From a bacterium (lineage in GTDB: Bacteria > Armatimonadota > JACIXR01), in contig JACIXR010000001.1 in assembly GCA_014360495.1 (NCBI GenBank), forward strand, positions 248,001-312,000: DNA of 64,000 nucleotides. The letters are read 5' to 3'. Shown here piece by piece: positions 43,509 to 52,504 of the stretch. The translations under genes were made by a program, and so were the position numbers. Each line of letters begins with the position of its first letter. The stretch's first letter is position 1. Below the pieces are notes generated by a model. That model saw nothing but the letters and a program-made list of their open reading frames with translations. It made no database searches and was not told the DNA's origin.

Positions 43509-45419
43509 ATGAGGAAACTCATCTCCTTAAGAGCCCTCCTAACGGGGATAATCCTTTCAATATTAGTTGACCTCTGGCTTCATTACGCTGAGCTGGTCTT
43601 GGGGAGCGCCCGGGGGCACACTGCTCTTGCCAATACCTCCATTCCAGTAGGTGCCTTCTGCGCCTTTCTCTTCGTTGTCTCAATCAACCAATTTCTCCGC
43701 CGCTATTCCCTTCCCGCCTTCACTCGTGGCGAGCTGATAACGATTTACGCTATGCTAACGACCTCAACCGTCATCTCCTCCTCGGGAGGAATGCACTTCC
43801 TTATTCCCACGCTCGTAGCTGGATTCTGGTTCGCCTCGCCTGAGAATAAATGGGAGGAGCTCTTCCATCGCTATGTTCCCGCTTGGCTTGTGCCGAAGAG
43901 CAGGTCTGCTATAGAGAACTTCTATCTGGGTGATTCGCCCGTTCCAATCAAGGCTTGGCTCAAGCCTATGTTCCTCTGGCTCTCCCTCCTCTTCGCCCTC
44001 GTCTTCGCCACCCTTTGCATCAACTTAATCTTTCGCAAGCAGTGGATAGAAAGAGAAAGGCTGACCTTCCCCACTGTCTTCCTTCCCGTTGAGATGACAA
44101 AGGAGGGATTCTTCCAGAATCGCCTCATTTGGATTGGATTCGCCATTCCCTTCCTATTAGATGCAATCAACACTTTGAGTTTCAATTTCCCCACCATCCC
44201 TCGCATAGAGGTGCGTCCCAGAGATATCTCACCCTATTTCACCACTCCTCCCTTCAACGCAATCGGCTATACACCCATCTCCTTTTATCCCTTCGTAATC
44301 GGAATAGGGTATTTGATATCCCTTGAGGTTCTCTTTTCCTCTTGGTTTTTCTTCGTTCTCACGAGGGTGCAGAGGATATTGGGTGCCGCCTGGGGAATCG
44401 GTCAGCAGGGAGGACCAATTGCTGAGTTTCCCTTTATTGGTCACCAGGGAGCAGGCGCTTTCATAGGTATAGCGATAGTTGCCCTTTGGCTCGGCAGGAG
44501 GCATTTGAAGGAGGTTTTCCTGACTGCGATAGGTAAGGCGAGGGCGGATAAAGGGGAGCCTTTTTCCTACAAATTCTCCTTCTGGGGGTTCATCTTAAGC
44601 CTTGCCTTCATAATCGGCTTCTGCGTTGTTGCGGGAATGAGGCTCATCGTCGCGATACCTCTTGTCCTAATCGCCCTTGCCTACATGATGTCAGCAACGA
44701 GGATGAGAGCTGAGGCGGGAAATGCTTGGCTCTTCGGACCGGATGTAGACCCAAACACCCTGATGACCTCAACAATCGGCACGAAGATATATCTTCCCCA
44801 GGACCTGACGATAATGTCCTATATGAGAGTCTTCACCTCCTATGACCTTCGCTGTCTATCTATGCCCCATCAGCTTGATGCATTGAAGATGGCGGAGCTA
44901 ACGGATACATCAGCGAGGTCAATCATAGTAAATATCTTGATAGCGATAGTATTTGGACTTTTCATTTCCTTTTATATCGCACTCGGTATTTGGTATAAAT
45001 ATGGCGGAGGGGCTAAATGTGATAGCTGGCGAAGCATAACCATACCGCAAAACACCTTCAATTCCTTAGCAAGCTGGCTACAGACTCCCCTTCCCACCAA
45101 TTGGTATGCAATTTCCTTCTTGATAGGTGGCTTGATATTCACGCTCTTTCTCTATTTTATGAAATTGAATTTCATTTGGTGGCCTTTCAATCCCTTCGGA
45201 TATGCTATAGCGAACACATTCACTATGACCTGGCTTTGGATGCCCTTCTTCTTGGCTTGGTTGATAAAGCTATTCATAATAAAATATGGTGGTATGAAGC
45301 TTTACAGGCAGGCGATGCCCTTCTTCTTGGGCTTGATAATGGGAGATTTCGTGGGCGGAGGATTGACGACGCTTCTTGGCTGTCTAATAAAGATGAATGT
45401 ATATCCGATAAACTGGTAG
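43509..45419 (+). CDS. large polytopic membrane protein, DUF6785/DUF6784-like
   Basis: A 636-aa integral membrane protein with about 13-15 hydrophobic segments across its length. It starts inside the membrane (LRALLTGIILSILVDLWLHY). Charged loops include FRKQWIERERLTFPTVFLP. The glycine-rich WGIGQQGGPIAEFPFIGHQG and AGNAWLFGPDVDPN segments look functional. It resembles the oligopeptide-transporter-like DUF6785/DUF6784 proteins common in Armatimonadota and planctomycetes (from memory, not verified). It follows the fucosidase by 4 nt with no strong ribosome binding site of its own, suggesting translational coupling. It could import fuco-oligosaccharides, but that is inference from position. Confidence 0.6.
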   Translation: MRKLISLRALLTGIILSILVDLWLHYAELVLGSARGHTALANTSIPVGAFCAFLFVVSINQFLRRYSLPAFTRGELITIYAMLTTSTVISSSGGMHFLIPTLVAGFWFASPENKWEELFHRYVPAWLVPKSRSAIENFYLGDSPVPIKAWLKPMFLWLSLLFALVFATLCINLIFRKQWIERERLTFPTVFLPVEMTKEGFFQNRLIWIGFAIPFLLDAINTLSFNFPTIPRIEVRPRDISPYFTTPPFNAIGYTPISFYPFVIGIGYLISLEVLFSSWFFFVLTRVQRILGAAWGIGQQGGPIAEFPFIGHQGAGAFIGIAIVALWLGRRHLKEVFLTAIGKARADKGEPFSYKFSFWGFILSLAFIIGFCVVAGMRLIVAIPLVLIALAYMMSATRMRAEAGNAWLFGPDVDPNTLMTSTIGTKIYLPQDLTIMSYMRVFTSYDLRCLSMPHQLDALKMAELTDTSARSIIVNILIAIVFGLFISFYIALGIWYKYGGGAKCDSWRSITIPQNTFNSLASWLQTPLPTNWYAISFLIGGLIFTLFLYFMKLNFIWWPFNPFGYAIANTFTMTWLWMPFFLAWLIKLFIIKYGGMKLYRQAMPFFLGLIMGDFVGGGLTTLLGCLIKMNVYPINW

Positions 45420-45476
45420 CAAAGTTGTGGAGAAATGTATAAACTTTATCAAAAATTCTAAAAAGGAGGGTTTGAT

Positions 45477-45935
45477 ATGGCGAAGGTATTGATTGTTTAT
45501 CATTCAATGAGCGGGAACACCGAGGCTGCAGCGAGAGCTGTTGCAGAGGGAGTGAAACAAGTTGAAGGTGTTGAGGTGATTTTGAAGGAAGCGATGAAGG
45601 CAACTGTGGATGATTTGCTGGAGTGCGACGCGATAGCAATTGGAACTCCCGATTACTTCAGCTATATGGCGGGAGCTCTTAAGGATTTCTTTGACCGCAC
45701 CTTCTACCCAACACATGGGAAGGTAAACGATAAACCCTACTTCGCCTTCGTGACTCACGGAGGCGGTGGAAGAGCTTTGGAGAGCGTGGAGAGAATAGCT
45801 AACGCGTTCAACTTCAAGAAGGCGGTTGAACCTGTCTTGGTCAAAGGAAGACCGGATGAGAAGGCGGAAGCGAAGCTTATGGAGGCAGGAAGGAAGCTCG
45901 CCGAAGTAGCGAAAGAACGAAGTCGTCCGCTTTGA
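45477..45935 (+). CDS. flavodoxin-fold protein (NAD(P)H:quinone oxidoreductase-like)
   Basis: A 152-aa cytoplasmic flavodoxin-like protein. The FMN phosphate loop reads YHSMSGNTEAAARAVAEG (about 9-26). GTPDYFSYMAGALKDFFDRT (about 59-78) and a glycine-rich VTHGGGGRAL loop (about 96-105) bind the isoalloxazine ring in this family. It carries electrons or reduces quinones; the partner is not shown by context. AAAAAGGAGGG lies 6-7 nt before ATG 45477. The TGA overlaps the TTG start of the next large secreted protein, which is an odd operon partner for a redox protein. Confidence 0.85.
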   Translation: MAKVLIVYHSMSGNTEAAARAVAEGVKQVEGVEVILKEAMKATVDDLLECDAIAIGTPDYFSYMAGALKDFFDRTFYPTHGKVNDKPYFAFVTHGGGGRALESVERIANAFNFKKAVEPVLVKGRPDEKAEAKLMEAGRKLAEVAKERSRPL

Positions 45936-48900
45936 ATTTATCTCAGCTCTTGTCCATTCTTAAATGTCATTTAAATAAAAACCTTTTGCTCTTGATTTTT
46001 CTTTTTCCCCTCCTCTCCTATGGAGAGGAGGTTATCTCTATCTGGGGTGGAGGAGAAAGGGGATGGCAGGGATGGATAAGCGAGGGCTCATTTTCCCAGA
46101 CCACTCGCTCTCGCCCTTCCAACCCATTCCCCTCCCTGCCTCATTATGAATCAAGCGAAACGGAAACCGCCGTCCTTCGTTCTCCCGTCTTCACTATCAG
46201 GGGAGATATCCTTCGCTTTTGGGTCAATGGCTGGGACGGAAGAAGCGGAGAAAAGGGAAAGAATTTCTTCTATCTTTGCTCTGCTGAGGATGGCTCAATT
46301 CTCCGCACAGCTATCCCTCCCCTCTCCGATGAATTCCAGCCTCTCTCTTGGCTAATAGGCGACCTAAAAGGGAAAAAAGTCTTTTTTTCCGCCGTTGATA
46401 ACAATAGGGAAACGGGATTCGCCTGGCTGGGAGTTGCCCTCGTTGAGGAAATCAAAAAGGATATCCCCCAGAATAAAAGCAATCTCTACGCTGTCCCCCT
46501 CTCCTTCGGCTTGGGGACATTTCGCATCCTCACCTATGATGGAGCTCATCGCACCACTCCTCCCTATCTCTCCTCCCTGGGAGGAGGTGAACAGGGAACG
46601 GGAGCCATCCGCTCTCCAGTTTTCACCATCGGAGTTCCCAGGATTCGCCTTCTCGTCAACGGCTGGGATGGGCAAAGAGGGGAAAGAGGGGAAAATCGCT
46701 TCCAACTCGTGGATGCGGAGACGAGGGAAATCCTGTTTTCCACCCCTCCTCCCCTCAATGATTTTCCCCATTGGATAGAATGGGATGTGGCAAATCTTCA
46801 AGGGAAAAGGGTTTACATCAGGATGATTGATGGCAATCCCGAGCCCGCCTTTGCCTGGCTCGGGTTATTTGAAGTTGACGCGGGTGAGAATTTCCATATC
46901 CGCTTTTCGGAAAATCCCTCCCTCATCGGTTGGTCGGCAGAGGGTGAGCAGCAAATCTTCACAGAGCGCCTTGTTCCCTTCCTCGCCTCTTCTTTTCCCC
47001 AATTTATGGAGAATTCCTCCGTCCGCCTCGTCTTGAATGTAAAGGCTAAACATCTCTTCCTCTTGGGAATGACCAATTCCCTTGACCAGGGCTGTCCCGT
47101 TTGGGGCGACCCAAACGATAGAACATCCCGCTTCTTCATAGGAGATGAGCTGGGAAGGATAAGGATAAAATATATAGACGGAAAGGAGGACATCTACCCC
47201 CTCGTCCTTGGGGAAAGCCTTTGGTGGGGGAAAATGTTTTACGATTTTCCCGAGCCTTTCTCCTCAGACCCTAAGGCTAGGGCGATTCTCAAGGAGACGC
47301 TTCACCTATATCCCCAATCCCCCACTCCCGATGGACGCTATGTAGCGGTGATAAATCCCCGTCCCATCCCAATCTATTCACTTGAAATTGAGGATTCAAA
47401 GGGAAAAAGAGGCGCCCCTACTTTCTACGCCCTCACTCTGGAAACCTATCCAGGCGAGAGATTTCCCTCCGGCATCCCCCTTCCAGCCGATAGACCACCG
47501 AAAGAGCTTTCCGAGTTCATAAAGGAAAAGGCACTTATTCCCGGTAAATTTTCCTTCAAGAGGGTGGAGAAGCTCGCCAAATTCCTTTACGGTTCAGAGG
47601 AAACGCTTCCCTCTCGTCTGCCCCTATCAATTCCACCCGCTTATAGAGGTCCTTACGTCCGCTTTGAAGGAAACATCTACGCCGATATCCTCTCAAACGC
47701 CTTCTACCACAATGTCCTTGATATTTTGAATAAAATAGATTCCGAGGGGATGTATCATACCTCAACGAAGAACGCTCCCTCTTGGGGTGGATATCAGGGG
47801 TTCGGGACATTCAAAAGAGATGTAGGCACATATTACGCCCATTCCTGGTCAAGGGATTTGGGGAGGAGCTTACAGGAGATAGTCTCCCTTGGCTATCTTT
47901 CCCAGGGTGAGCGGGTGGCAGATTATTGCTTCAGGATGGCTCTTCTTTGGCTTGAGAAGGGCTTTCCTCCCCATTGGTGCAGGATAATAAATATTCCGTC
48001 ACCAAACGAGGGAAACTTTGAAAACGATGGGCATGGCTTGATATCCCTCTTCCTTTACAAGCTCTGGCAGAGGCTTCCCTATGGAGAGGAATGGCTGAGA
48101 AGGCATTGGCGGGATATAGAGCTCGCGGGAGATTGGATAATCTGGCAGTTTGAGAATCCCGATAAATCGGGAGCAACGGATGTCCTCTTAACCGATAGCG
48201 AATGCGCGGGAGGCGTGGGAAGGAGCGTCTATGCGGATTATATCTGTATGGAGGCGCTCAATGCTTTCTCCGAGATGGCTGAGAGCATAGGGGAAAAAGA
48301 GAAGGCGAGAATTTGGAGGGAAAGGGCGAAGAAGATGAGGGAAGCGATTGAGAAGAACTACATCGTCGTAGAGCCAAAATACGGGAAGGTTTGGACGCTC
48401 GTAAGCTCGGGTTGGCCAAATCACAGCACGGTTCTTGGTCCCCTAATTCTGCATTGTGATAGGCAAGGCTTCCTCCCCCTCAAGGATGACCCAGATTGGT
48501 CTCAATACAACCTCTCCACCTACCAGCGCCTTATAGATTCCTATAAGCCTTTCGGCTTTTATGGAGTTGCGATGGGCTATGGTCAAGGATTCGTCACTCA
48601 ATCAGCCCTCCTCCTTGATAGAATGAGGGATGGGGAAAAGATGTTGGAATGGATGGCAAAGGCGATATACGACCCCAAATATCAGCCCTTCATCACGCCT
48701 GAGGGATGTGAGATAAGCGATGATGGAAGATTCTGGCATCGCACGGGCGATTTGGGGAACGGCGTGCAGGAAGCGGAGATTGTTAAGACTTTGAGAATCG
48801 TGATAGGAATTGATAATCCTCAGCCGGGAAAATTGAGAATCATTCCAAGGATGCCATATGGATGGAAAAGAATAGAAGTCAAAAGCTATCCAATTTGGCT

Positions 48901-49135
48901 TGGAAAGGGGGAACGAGCAAATATTGAGTATAGAATCACGAGGGATGGAAAGGGGATGAGAATGGAGATAAAAGCGGATAAGAAACTCCCCCAGATTAAA
49001 GTTCGGCTCGGACCATTTACCCAAAAGCCGAGGGAATGGAAGGGGAAAGGCGAATTGGAATTCAGTGGAGATAGCTGGTGGATATGGTATGAGCTTCCCG
49101 CTGGAATGCAAACCATAGAGGTATGGGGGTGTTAA
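45932..49135 (+). CDS. secreted glycosidase-like protein with duplicated N-terminal beta domains
   Basis: 1067 aa from a TTG start at 45932 that overlaps the flavodoxin stop (TTGA); no ATG is available near the signal peptide (NLLLLIFLFPLLSYG). Two related beta-sandwich domains follow, at about 34-175 and 187-318. Each contains SPVFTI, then (F/L)VNGWDG with RGE/SGE and a closing FAWLG, so the region is duplicated with a period of about 144 residues. The catalytic-type (alpha/alpha)6 region spans about 600-900, with YHTSTKNAPSWGGYQGFG, YYAHSWSRDLGRSLQE, DVLLTDSECAGGVG and SSGWPNHSTVLGP. A C-terminal beta-domain follows. It is likely an exo-acting glycosidase, family not assigned. Confidence 0.65.
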   Translation: MNLSQLLSILKCHLNKNLLLLIFLFPLLSYGEEVISIWGGGERGWQGWISEGSFSQTTRSRPSNPFPSLPHYESSETETAVLRSPVFTIRGDILRFWVNGWDGRSGEKGKNFFYLCSAEDGSILRTAIPPLSDEFQPLSWLIGDLKGKKVFFSAVDNNRETGFAWLGVALVEEIKKDIPQNKSNLYAVPLSFGLGTFRILTYDGAHRTTPPYLSSLGGGEQGTGAIRSPVFTIGVPRIRLLVNGWDGQRGERGENRFQLVDAETREILFSTPPPLNDFPHWIEWDVANLQGKRVYIRMIDGNPEPAFAWLGLFEVDAGENFHIRFSENPSLIGWSAEGEQQIFTERLVPFLASSFPQFMENSSVRLVLNVKAKHLFLLGMTNSLDQGCPVWGDPNDRTSRFFIGDELGRIRIKYIDGKEDIYPLVLGESLWWGKMFYDFPEPFSSDPKARAILKETLHLYPQSPTPDGRYVAVINPRPIPIYSLEIEDSKGKRGAPTFYALTLETYPGERFPSGIPLPADRPPKELSEFIKEKALIPGKFSFKRVEKLAKFLYGSEETLPSRLPLSIPPAYRGPYVRFEGNIYADILSNAFYHNVLDILNKIDSEGMYHTSTKNAPSWGGYQGFGTFKRDVGTYYAHSWSRDLGRSLQEIVSLGYLSQGERVADYCFRMALLWLEKGFPPHWCRIINIPSPNEGNFENDGHGLISLFLYKLWQRLPYGEEWLRRHWRDIELAGDWIIWQFENPDKSGATDVLLTDSECAGGVGRSVYADYICMEALNAFSEMAESIGEKEKARIWRERAKKMREAIEKNYIVVEPKYGKVWTLVSSGWPNHSTVLGPLILHCDRQGFLPLKDDPDWSQYNLSTYQRLIDSYKPFGFYGVAMGYGQGFVTQSALLLDRMRDGEKMLEWMAKAIYDPKYQPFITPEGCEISDDGRFWHRTGDLGNGVQEAEIVKTLRIVIGIDNPQPGKLRIIPRMPYGWKRIEVKSYPIWLGKGERANIEYRITRDGKGMRMEIKADKKLPQIKVRLGPFTQKPREWKGKGELEFSGDSWWIWYELPAGMQTIEVWGC

Positions 49136-49137
49136 AG

Positions 49138-52100
49138 ATGATTCTCCTCCTCATTCTTTGTTTGTCCGTCCTTGCCTTCGCCGCGGATGCAGGGCAGGAA
49201 AGAATAACAGCTTTCCACGAGACAATCCTTTCCTCCTTTGATTATTTCGCCCTTCCCGGCTTCTTTACCTACGACCACGACCCTCGCTATTGGCTCCACA
49301 ACATAGCTCTGGGCAAATGGAGGATAGGAGTGAAAACAAAGGATAAAATAGTCTTTCTCTACGAAGGCTTTGGTCAGGAGACAACACAGACGCCAGAGGA
49401 GTTGGTGATAAAGGCAAAAATAGGGAACCATCAAGTAACCGCTCGCCTGTTTCCTATGATGGTGGGGAGGGAAGAGATGAGATGGGAGGGGGCGGTGGGT
49501 TTGGTTGTGGAAAGCAAGCCCCCAGCCGATATCGTCGTTTTCTTCGGCGCTCCCGGGAGATTGAGAATTCTTCCTTTATTCTCAGAACTTCCCTTCCGCT
49601 GGCAATATCTCCTCCAACCCGAGCTAACTTTAGCTAAACCTAAATGGATGGAGAAAAAGAAAATTTTTTACTCCCCCATAGAGGAGACGACCCTATATGT
49701 TTCCGCTTCTTCCCGTTCTCTGGCTGAGGTATCGGAAGACGGCTTTTGGCTCAAATACGAAGCAAAAGGGAGATTCTCTATGTGCGTCGCTTTCTCGGAA
49801 GATGAAAGCCGGGCGATTGAGCTTGCAAAGAGGGATGTCTTATCGGAAGAAAGGAAATTAAAAGAGCATTATAAAAAGCTTTTTGAGAGCGCATGGATAA
49901 AAACTCCTGAGCCCATATTGGACGAGGCTTTCCGCTGCGCCCTTTGGAACCTTGAGTTCAATTGGGTTCGCCCTTGGGGATGGATTGAGGCAGTCCATCA
50001 TTGGGGAACTCTTTATTCCCAACAGCATAGTTTAGCGGCTGATTGGCTGGGGCAAAAGGATAGGAGCAGGGAGATGATTCTCACCCATGCACGACATATC
50101 CTTCCCGATGGAATGATTCCTCAACTGGATACCTATGGGAGGGCAAGGGTTGACTTCGGTGGTTGGAACCAGTTTTATGTATGGGATGTTCAACATCACT
50201 GGCGGCTGACAGGGGACAGGGCTTTCGCGAAGGAGATTTATTCAACTTTGTTAAAGGTTATAGAAAAAACTTTTACAGCCCACGACCCCGATGGGAATGG
50301 GCTATTGGGCTTCGGTCAGCAGATAGGAAATCAAGAGGATTATATTTCCACTCCTGAAGATGGGACATCGCCGACCATTGCGGGGATAGAGATGCTGAGA
50401 ACGAAAGAGGAGTTAGCGGAGGCTTTGGGCGATGAAGCGGAAGCAAGAGAGGCGAGGGAGAAGGCAAAATGGATGGAGGATAACCTAAAGAAGGAACTCT
50501 GGCAAAGGGAATTGGGATGGTTTGCCTTTTACAAAGATGCCCTTGGCGTTAGCCACATAGAGCCTCCCTATCATTCCCTCATCTGGCCGGTTATCTATGA
50601 AATCCTGGACCCTTTGGATTCCTACACCTCCTTACGCCATTTGAGGGAAGCATTAAAGGGGAAGGATGGGGAGATATATGTGAGCAATCTCTTTCCCTCC
50701 TATGTGAACGCCACTGTCGGCTCTCAGGCAGGAGGTCAGCAACAGCCATGGGCGACATTGGGCTTTTGCCGTCTCGGCTTTTTTGAGGATGGATTGGCCC
50801 CCCTTCTCTGGATAGCGAAGCTCGTCGTTTCCCCTCCCCACGATGGCGCCTGGCCCGAGCTGGGGATAGAGCCCACAAGAGCTTATTTCTCCCCTCCCGC
50901 TGCAGTTTTCATCTGGGGTGTTATAGAGGGGCTCTTCGGTTTGCAAGTGGATAAACCCAAAGGCGTTCTCTGGTTGAGACCTGGAATTCCACTAAAATGG
51001 AGAAATGCAGAGCTCAATCTGCCAGATTTCAAAATGCTTATTTCCCATAGGGAAGGAGAGCTGACTTTGAGAATTAACACAAAGGAGAGATTTAAACAAT
51101 GCATCCGCTGGGCTTTGCCGATTGTTGATATCAAAGAAGTGAAGGTGAACGGGAAGAATGTTCCCTTCAAAATCCAACCTCTCGTCAGCAGAATCTTGCT
51201 TACATATGATATCCCTTCTACTGATGAAAGCGAGATAAGGATTAGATACGAACCTCTCAGCTGGCGCCTCTCTTATCCTTCAAGGGTAGCGGAAGGAGAA
51301 AGCTTTTGCGTTGAGATTAAGGGAGGAGAGATTTTGGCTATGGAGGATAGGGCGGGAATTGTTGAAAGCTGGGAAGTTTTGGGGAATGGCAAGATAAAAG
51401 TTAAATTAAAGGAGAGAATTTGCGAGTTGGAAAGGAGGTTTGGCGAAGTTGGGAGAAGACTTTTCTCCCATAGGACGTTTTTCCTCAAATGTCGGTCACA
51501 CTCAATCGTTTTTTGGCTGCCGGTTGATTTGGAGATTGTGCCGCCCATAGAGGTTGAGGCGAAGGAAGATAGGCTCCTCAATCGCTCCTATTGTGTTTCC
51601 CTATTTTTAAGAAACAATACCTCTCAAGAGATAAGAGGGAAAGGAAAGGTGGAAATCGGCGTTGATGAGATGGGAAAGCAGGGAATCGTAAGGGAGGTAA
51701 ATTTTGTGTTTAAAAAGGAGCAAATCATCCTAATCCCACTCTTACCACATCCCTCTTTGCTACCCGGTGAGAACCGGGTTCTTGTTCATCTGCCGAACGG
51801 AAGGATTCTTTCTTCCTCCGTTCGCCTCAGCGAGCTGTTTGAGGAGCACCCCTATTCGCAGGAGAAAATGGGAGCGATAACTTTGCCTGATGAGATATTG
51901 AGAGCGGATGAAGAGTGGAGGAGTTTCCGCTGGTGGAGCGCCTATGGACATCCTCCTTGGAATTCCCTGCGTGCTCCCTTGGAGGGGATAAAGGGTAAAG
52001 AGATAAGTGTTCCAGCCCTTCCCGGCTTGAGATTTCCCATCAAAGAAGGGAAATTAGCTGTTGCGAGTTGGTGGATAAATCAGCCGAGGCTGAGCATAGA

Positions 52101-52452
52101 TGTGAGGAAGGAAGCGAGAAAGCTCTACTTCCTTTTGATTCCCTTCCTGGACCATCAGGATGCTTATTCAAAGGTAGGAAGCATCTCCGCGATTTGCGAG
52201 GATGAAAGCGTGATAAGGAAGGAGCTTTTCTTCCCTGGTGATTTGGATTTGTGGGGTCCGCCAGCGATAATCGGCGATTTCTCTACATTAGGGAAGGGTT
52301 GGTCAAAGAGCATATCCGTTGAGCTGCCCTCAGCGATTGGAAATGTAGTGGAGCTTGACTTGGGAAAAGAAAGAACTGTGGAGAAGGTGATAATTGAAAC
52401 CAATGGTCGCTATCCCGCCTTGGGGGTTTTATCCCTTCTCTGCTTGAGATAA
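49138..52452 (+). CDS. secreted glycosidase-like protein, (alpha/alpha)6 type
   Basis: About 1104 aa from ATG 49138, placed 7 nt after GGGGGTG and starting a signal peptide (ILLLILCLSVLAFAADA); ATG 49123 is in frame but adds five residues before it. After a beta domain, residues of about 255-605 look like an (alpha/alpha)6 glycosidase barrel: EAFRCALWNLEFNWVRPWGW, HWGTLYSQQHSLAADWLG, FGGWNQFYVWDVQHHWRL, GQQIGNQEDYISTPEDGTSP and AWPELGIEPTRAYFSPP. Several beta-domains follow to the end; the last (about 925-1104) is like a discoidin-type binding domain. The gene starts 2 nt after the previous stop, so it is co-transcribed. It is probably a glycosidase; substrate is unknown. Confidence 0.65.
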   Translation: MILLLILCLSVLAFAADAGQERITAFHETILSSFDYFALPGFFTYDHDPRYWLHNIALGKWRIGVKTKDKIVFLYEGFGQETTQTPEELVIKAKIGNHQVTARLFPMMVGREEMRWEGAVGLVVESKPPADIVVFFGAPGRLRILPLFSELPFRWQYLLQPELTLAKPKWMEKKKIFYSPIEETTLYVSASSRSLAEVSEDGFWLKYEAKGRFSMCVAFSEDESRAIELAKRDVLSEERKLKEHYKKLFESAWIKTPEPILDEAFRCALWNLEFNWVRPWGWIEAVHHWGTLYSQQHSLAADWLGQKDRSREMILTHARHILPDGMIPQLDTYGRARVDFGGWNQFYVWDVQHHWRLTGDRAFAKEIYSTLLKVIEKTFTAHDPDGNGLLGFGQQIGNQEDYISTPEDGTSPTIAGIEMLRTKEELAEALGDEAEAREAREKAKWMEDNLKKELWQRELGWFAFYKDALGVSHIEPPYHSLIWPVIYEILDPLDSYTSLRHLREALKGKDGEIYVSNLFPSYVNATVGSQAGGQQQPWATLGFCRLGFFEDGLAPLLWIAKLVVSPPHDGAWPELGIEPTRAYFSPPAAVFIWGVIEGLFGLQVDKPKGVLWLRPGIPLKWRNAELNLPDFKMLISHREGELTLRINTKERFKQCIRWALPIVDIKEVKVNGKNVPFKIQPLVSRILLTYDIPSTDESEIRIRYEPLSWRLSYPSRVAEGESFCVEIKGGEILAMEDRAGIVESWEVLGNGKIKVKLKERICELERRFGEVGRRLFSHRTFFLKCRSHSIVFWLPVDLEIVPPIEVEAKEDRLLNRSYCVSLFLRNNTSQEIRGKGKVEIGVDEMGKQGIVREVNFVFKKEQIILIPLLPHPSLLPGENRVLVHLPNGRILSSSVRLSELFEEHPYSQEKMGAITLPDEILRADEEWRSFRWWSAYGHPPWNSLRAPLEGIKGKEISVPALPGLRFPIKEGKLAVASWWINQPRLSIDVRKEARKLYFLLIPFLDHQDAYSKVGSISAICEDESVIRKELFFPGDLDLWGPPAIIGDFSTLGKGWSKSISVELPSAIGNVVELDLGKERTVEKVIIETNGRYPALGVLSLLCLR

Positions 52453-52454
52453 TT

Positions 52455-52484
52455 TTGACAATCTTGTCAATTTTATACTATAAT
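52455..52484 (+). promoter_or_regulatory. promoter with overlapping inverted repeat (LolA-like gene)
   Basis: TTGACA (52455-52460), 18 nt, TATAAT (52479-52484), the best promoter match in the window. The inverted repeat TTGACA-ATCT-TGTCAA (52455-52470) covers the -35 box and is a candidate operator. Transcription would start near 52491, at the GGAGG. Confidence 0.6.
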
Positions 52485-52504
52485 GTTTTTGGAGGCGATG
52501 AAAA

